Source of the DNA: Hormiphora californensis | Taxonomy: Eukaryota; Ctenophora; Tentaculata; Cydippida; Pleurobrachiidae | Direction: 5' to 3' | DNA: 64,000 nt | Assembly: GCA_020137815.1 (NCBI GenBank) | Contig: CM035361.1 | Span: 3,203,021 to 3,267,020, forward strand | Shown: piece by piece, positions 62,175-64,000 of the stretch | Layout: every line of letters starts with the position of its first letter | Numbering within the stretch: the first letter of the stretch is position 1 | Translations under genes and position numbers: made by a program | The notes under the pieces: generated by a model | What the model was told of the DNA's origin: nothing | Seen by the model: only the letters and a program-made list of their open reading frames with translations | The model's database searches: none

Positions 62175-63027
62175 AAAATCTGATCCCTAATGTGTGGAAT
62201 CCCATACCTGGACTTCTTAGGAACTGTATCAGCTCATCATGATCTGCACTGTTTCCACTCTCTCCTGGCATGAAGCCAAGTAGCATGCAGGCTCACGCCT
62301 AACTACAATTTGCCTTCATGCTGCGTACTTCAGTGCTTCACGCGTAGAGATGATGGCGTGAGGAACGTACGCGTACTGTTGGGTGTTATTTGCTGAGAGT
62401 TCATGATGAGTTGGGGATATTTTTCTTCTTCTGGTTTTTTTAACACACTGTGTATAACGGTTTTTTTTTTTTAATAAATAACTCTATTAAAACAGTATAA
62501 TATTAGTTTGATGCACAGATCTGTAGATAAACAATCAACTGTTATATATCGGGTTGATTCTGTAATTTCCAGAGTCCAGACAAAATTTTCTTATCACAAG
62601 CTCGTCGAAAGATTACCTGTGATCACTATGCTTCATCAAAACTCAGAAGTTCAACTACCATTCCCAAAATAACAAGCACAACGTGTCCTCTCTGTCTCTC
62701 TCGTGCTAAATCTAGCTCTATATCGTGTCTGGATTCTCGCTTCTATCTCTATCTTCGATCTCGCGCTATACTAGATCTATGATCTACTCTCTCGTCTCTT
62801 CTAGAGCGACTCTCCATCTCTCTTCGCGCGAGCGATTGAATTGCGGATCTCTCGCGCGCCTCGCTCCGATAGCTCTCTCTCGCTACCGCTATCTTTTATC
62901 TCTCTTCTCTCTCTCTCTCCTCTGCTCCCCTCTACTCTCTCCTCTCTCTCTCTGATCTTCGCTCCGATACTCTCTCTCTCTCCTAATCTCTCGTCTCTCT
63001 CTCCCTCTCCTCTCGCTCCTTTTACCC
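62175..63027. other. Spacer with CT-rich tract, no gene
   Basis: AT-rich to about 62690, then a degenerate CTCT-rich stretch with TCGCGC and AGATCT words to 63020. The CT part abuts the truncation point of the CAP gene copy. Confidence 0.5.
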
Positions 63028-63494
63028 AATCTGTCAGAGTTAGCTCACTGACAGGAATAAAGTTACACAGATTAAACCAGTCTTTAATAGCTGTGAACAG
63101 GAACTTTTCCTCCTCCAAACTATCCGCATTTCCTGCCAAATTCTCCCCAAACACACCCCTGTTATAATAGGCACTGTGGATCAGATCCGATTTCTTGGAG
63201 ATTGATTTTGCCCAAGGTTCCGCTGAGAAAGTGGCTGTATCACTCCCGTAGCAGATTGGGGATTGGCCGTGGATGGTCCGATATCGGTTGTGCTCCTGCA
63301 TAATTAGGCGAGTGGGCCTTCCCAAGGTTCGGGTTGTAGCGGAGCATTCTTCGCGGGATAATCCTGAGGAGGAACTATGGGTTACAATTGTCAACATATA
63401 ATAGAGGTGACACTTTCCTGAAGCTATAATAGAATTTACAAAACCTACCTGTGTGGAAAATTGCAAGTAGTATGATGGTAAGATATGACGTCAT
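63028..63494 (-). pseudogene. Truncated inverted copy of the CAP gene (exons 1 and part of 2)
   Basis: Exon 1 at 63449-63494 (MTSYLTIILLAIFHTG) and exon 2 from 63363 down to about 63028 match the CAP gene closely (EHNRYRTIHG, GVFGENLAG, NFIPVSELTLTD). Homology stops at 63028 in a CT/GA-rich tract, well before the conserved Cys part of the domain and the membrane helix. The frame is open up to the break, so the event may be recent. Confidence 0.8.
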
Positions 63495-63740
63495 AATGGT
63501 TGTTCAAATCACATTCTGGGCTTGAGAATAATGCTAAGGATAAATGATAATCACATTGTGGTTCGTACGGGAAGCCGGAAGGAAAGCAGTTATAAAAACC
63601 GAAAAACTGAAAAGCTTTAAACGTTTAAAGTGTTGGTACCAACTAATATTGTTGGAACTGAAAAATTAACGGCTACGTTGACCTGTCCTAAGCTTTTTTG
63701 ACTAACAACCTTTGTCTGAGACGTCTGTCTGAGAGTCTGA
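63495..63740 (-). repeat. Inverted duplicate of the CAP gene upstream region
   Basis: Matches 27595-27706 joined directly to 29826-29950, i.e. the plus-strand locus without its piggyBac-like insertion. Confidence 0.8.
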
Positions 63741-64000
63741 AAATAATGATAATAATAATAGTAACAGTTTATATCCCGCACTGACACAGTTTATATACAG
63801 ACAACTCGTTTTCCTTAATTTGAAAGGGACTGCAGTAGACTGCCTGCTCCTAGCACGGTTCTCTGATAACGGTGAGTTAGTGGGGAACTATCCCACTTGG
63901 ATAACATTATTACGGATGAAGTAGCAGCCGTCAGGATCTTCTGATCGTATCCTCTTCAAAGTGGACCTTAGATTATTATTATTATTATTAAATCTAAAAT
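63741..64000. other. Window edge, no feature seen
   Basis: AT-rich with ATAATA/ATT trinucleotide runs (63745-63760, 63970-63990). No coding or RNA signal. Confidence 0.4.

Overview
The window is animal (metazoan) nuclear DNA. Genes are split by GT-AG introns, the coding content is typically animal (a U5 snRNP protein, a nucleolar DEAD-box helicase, secreted sushi, Ig, kringle and CAP proteins), and the AT-rich background is full of CT/GA microsatellites, minisatellites and foldback DNA elements. I cannot name the species; a marine invertebrate is my guess. The exon coordinates below were worked out by hand. For five genes the joined exons give an exact multiple of three and end at a stop.

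Layout. 1-4423: secreted gene 1 (signal peptide, unnamed 145-residue module, sushi), with a 1.9 kb transposon in its first intron. 5165-24747, minus strand: a complete 11-exon DDX49 helicase gene. Its 14.9 kb sixth intron holds three more genes of the gene 1 family on the opposite strand (8673-9873, 10939-12219, 16803-22503); the last has gained a run of Ig-like domains. 25017-25974, minus: complete four-exon TXNL4A (DIM1, U5-15kD). 26-29.8 kb: transposon territory with a hAT-like element and a 2.1 kb TTAA-flanked foldback. 29951-33503, plus: an eight-exon CAP-domain type I membrane protein. 34130-54227, minus: a 39-exon, about 1440-residue secreted protein with roughly 30 Cys-rich repeats (TNFR/GCC2-GCC3 style), then a C-terminal region with kringle-like modules. 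Its 7.5 kb intron 20 holds two further module-sushi genes (42587-43586, 45717-46583), again antisense. 55.56-62.17 kb: a 6.6 kb foldback with dense irregular arrays of the self-complementary motif AGCGCTTTAAAGCGCT, broken by two nested foldback elements. 62.8-63.7 kb: an inverted, truncated copy of the start of the CAP gene.

Two patterns stand out. First, five of the six module-sushi genes lie antisense inside introns of two unrelated host genes. Second, many introns carry tandem repeats whose unit includes the adjoining splice site (at least seven cases), so exon borders look like seeds of minisatellites. Pairs of duplicated loci inside the window also provide empty sites that confirm several transposon insertions and their target duplications.
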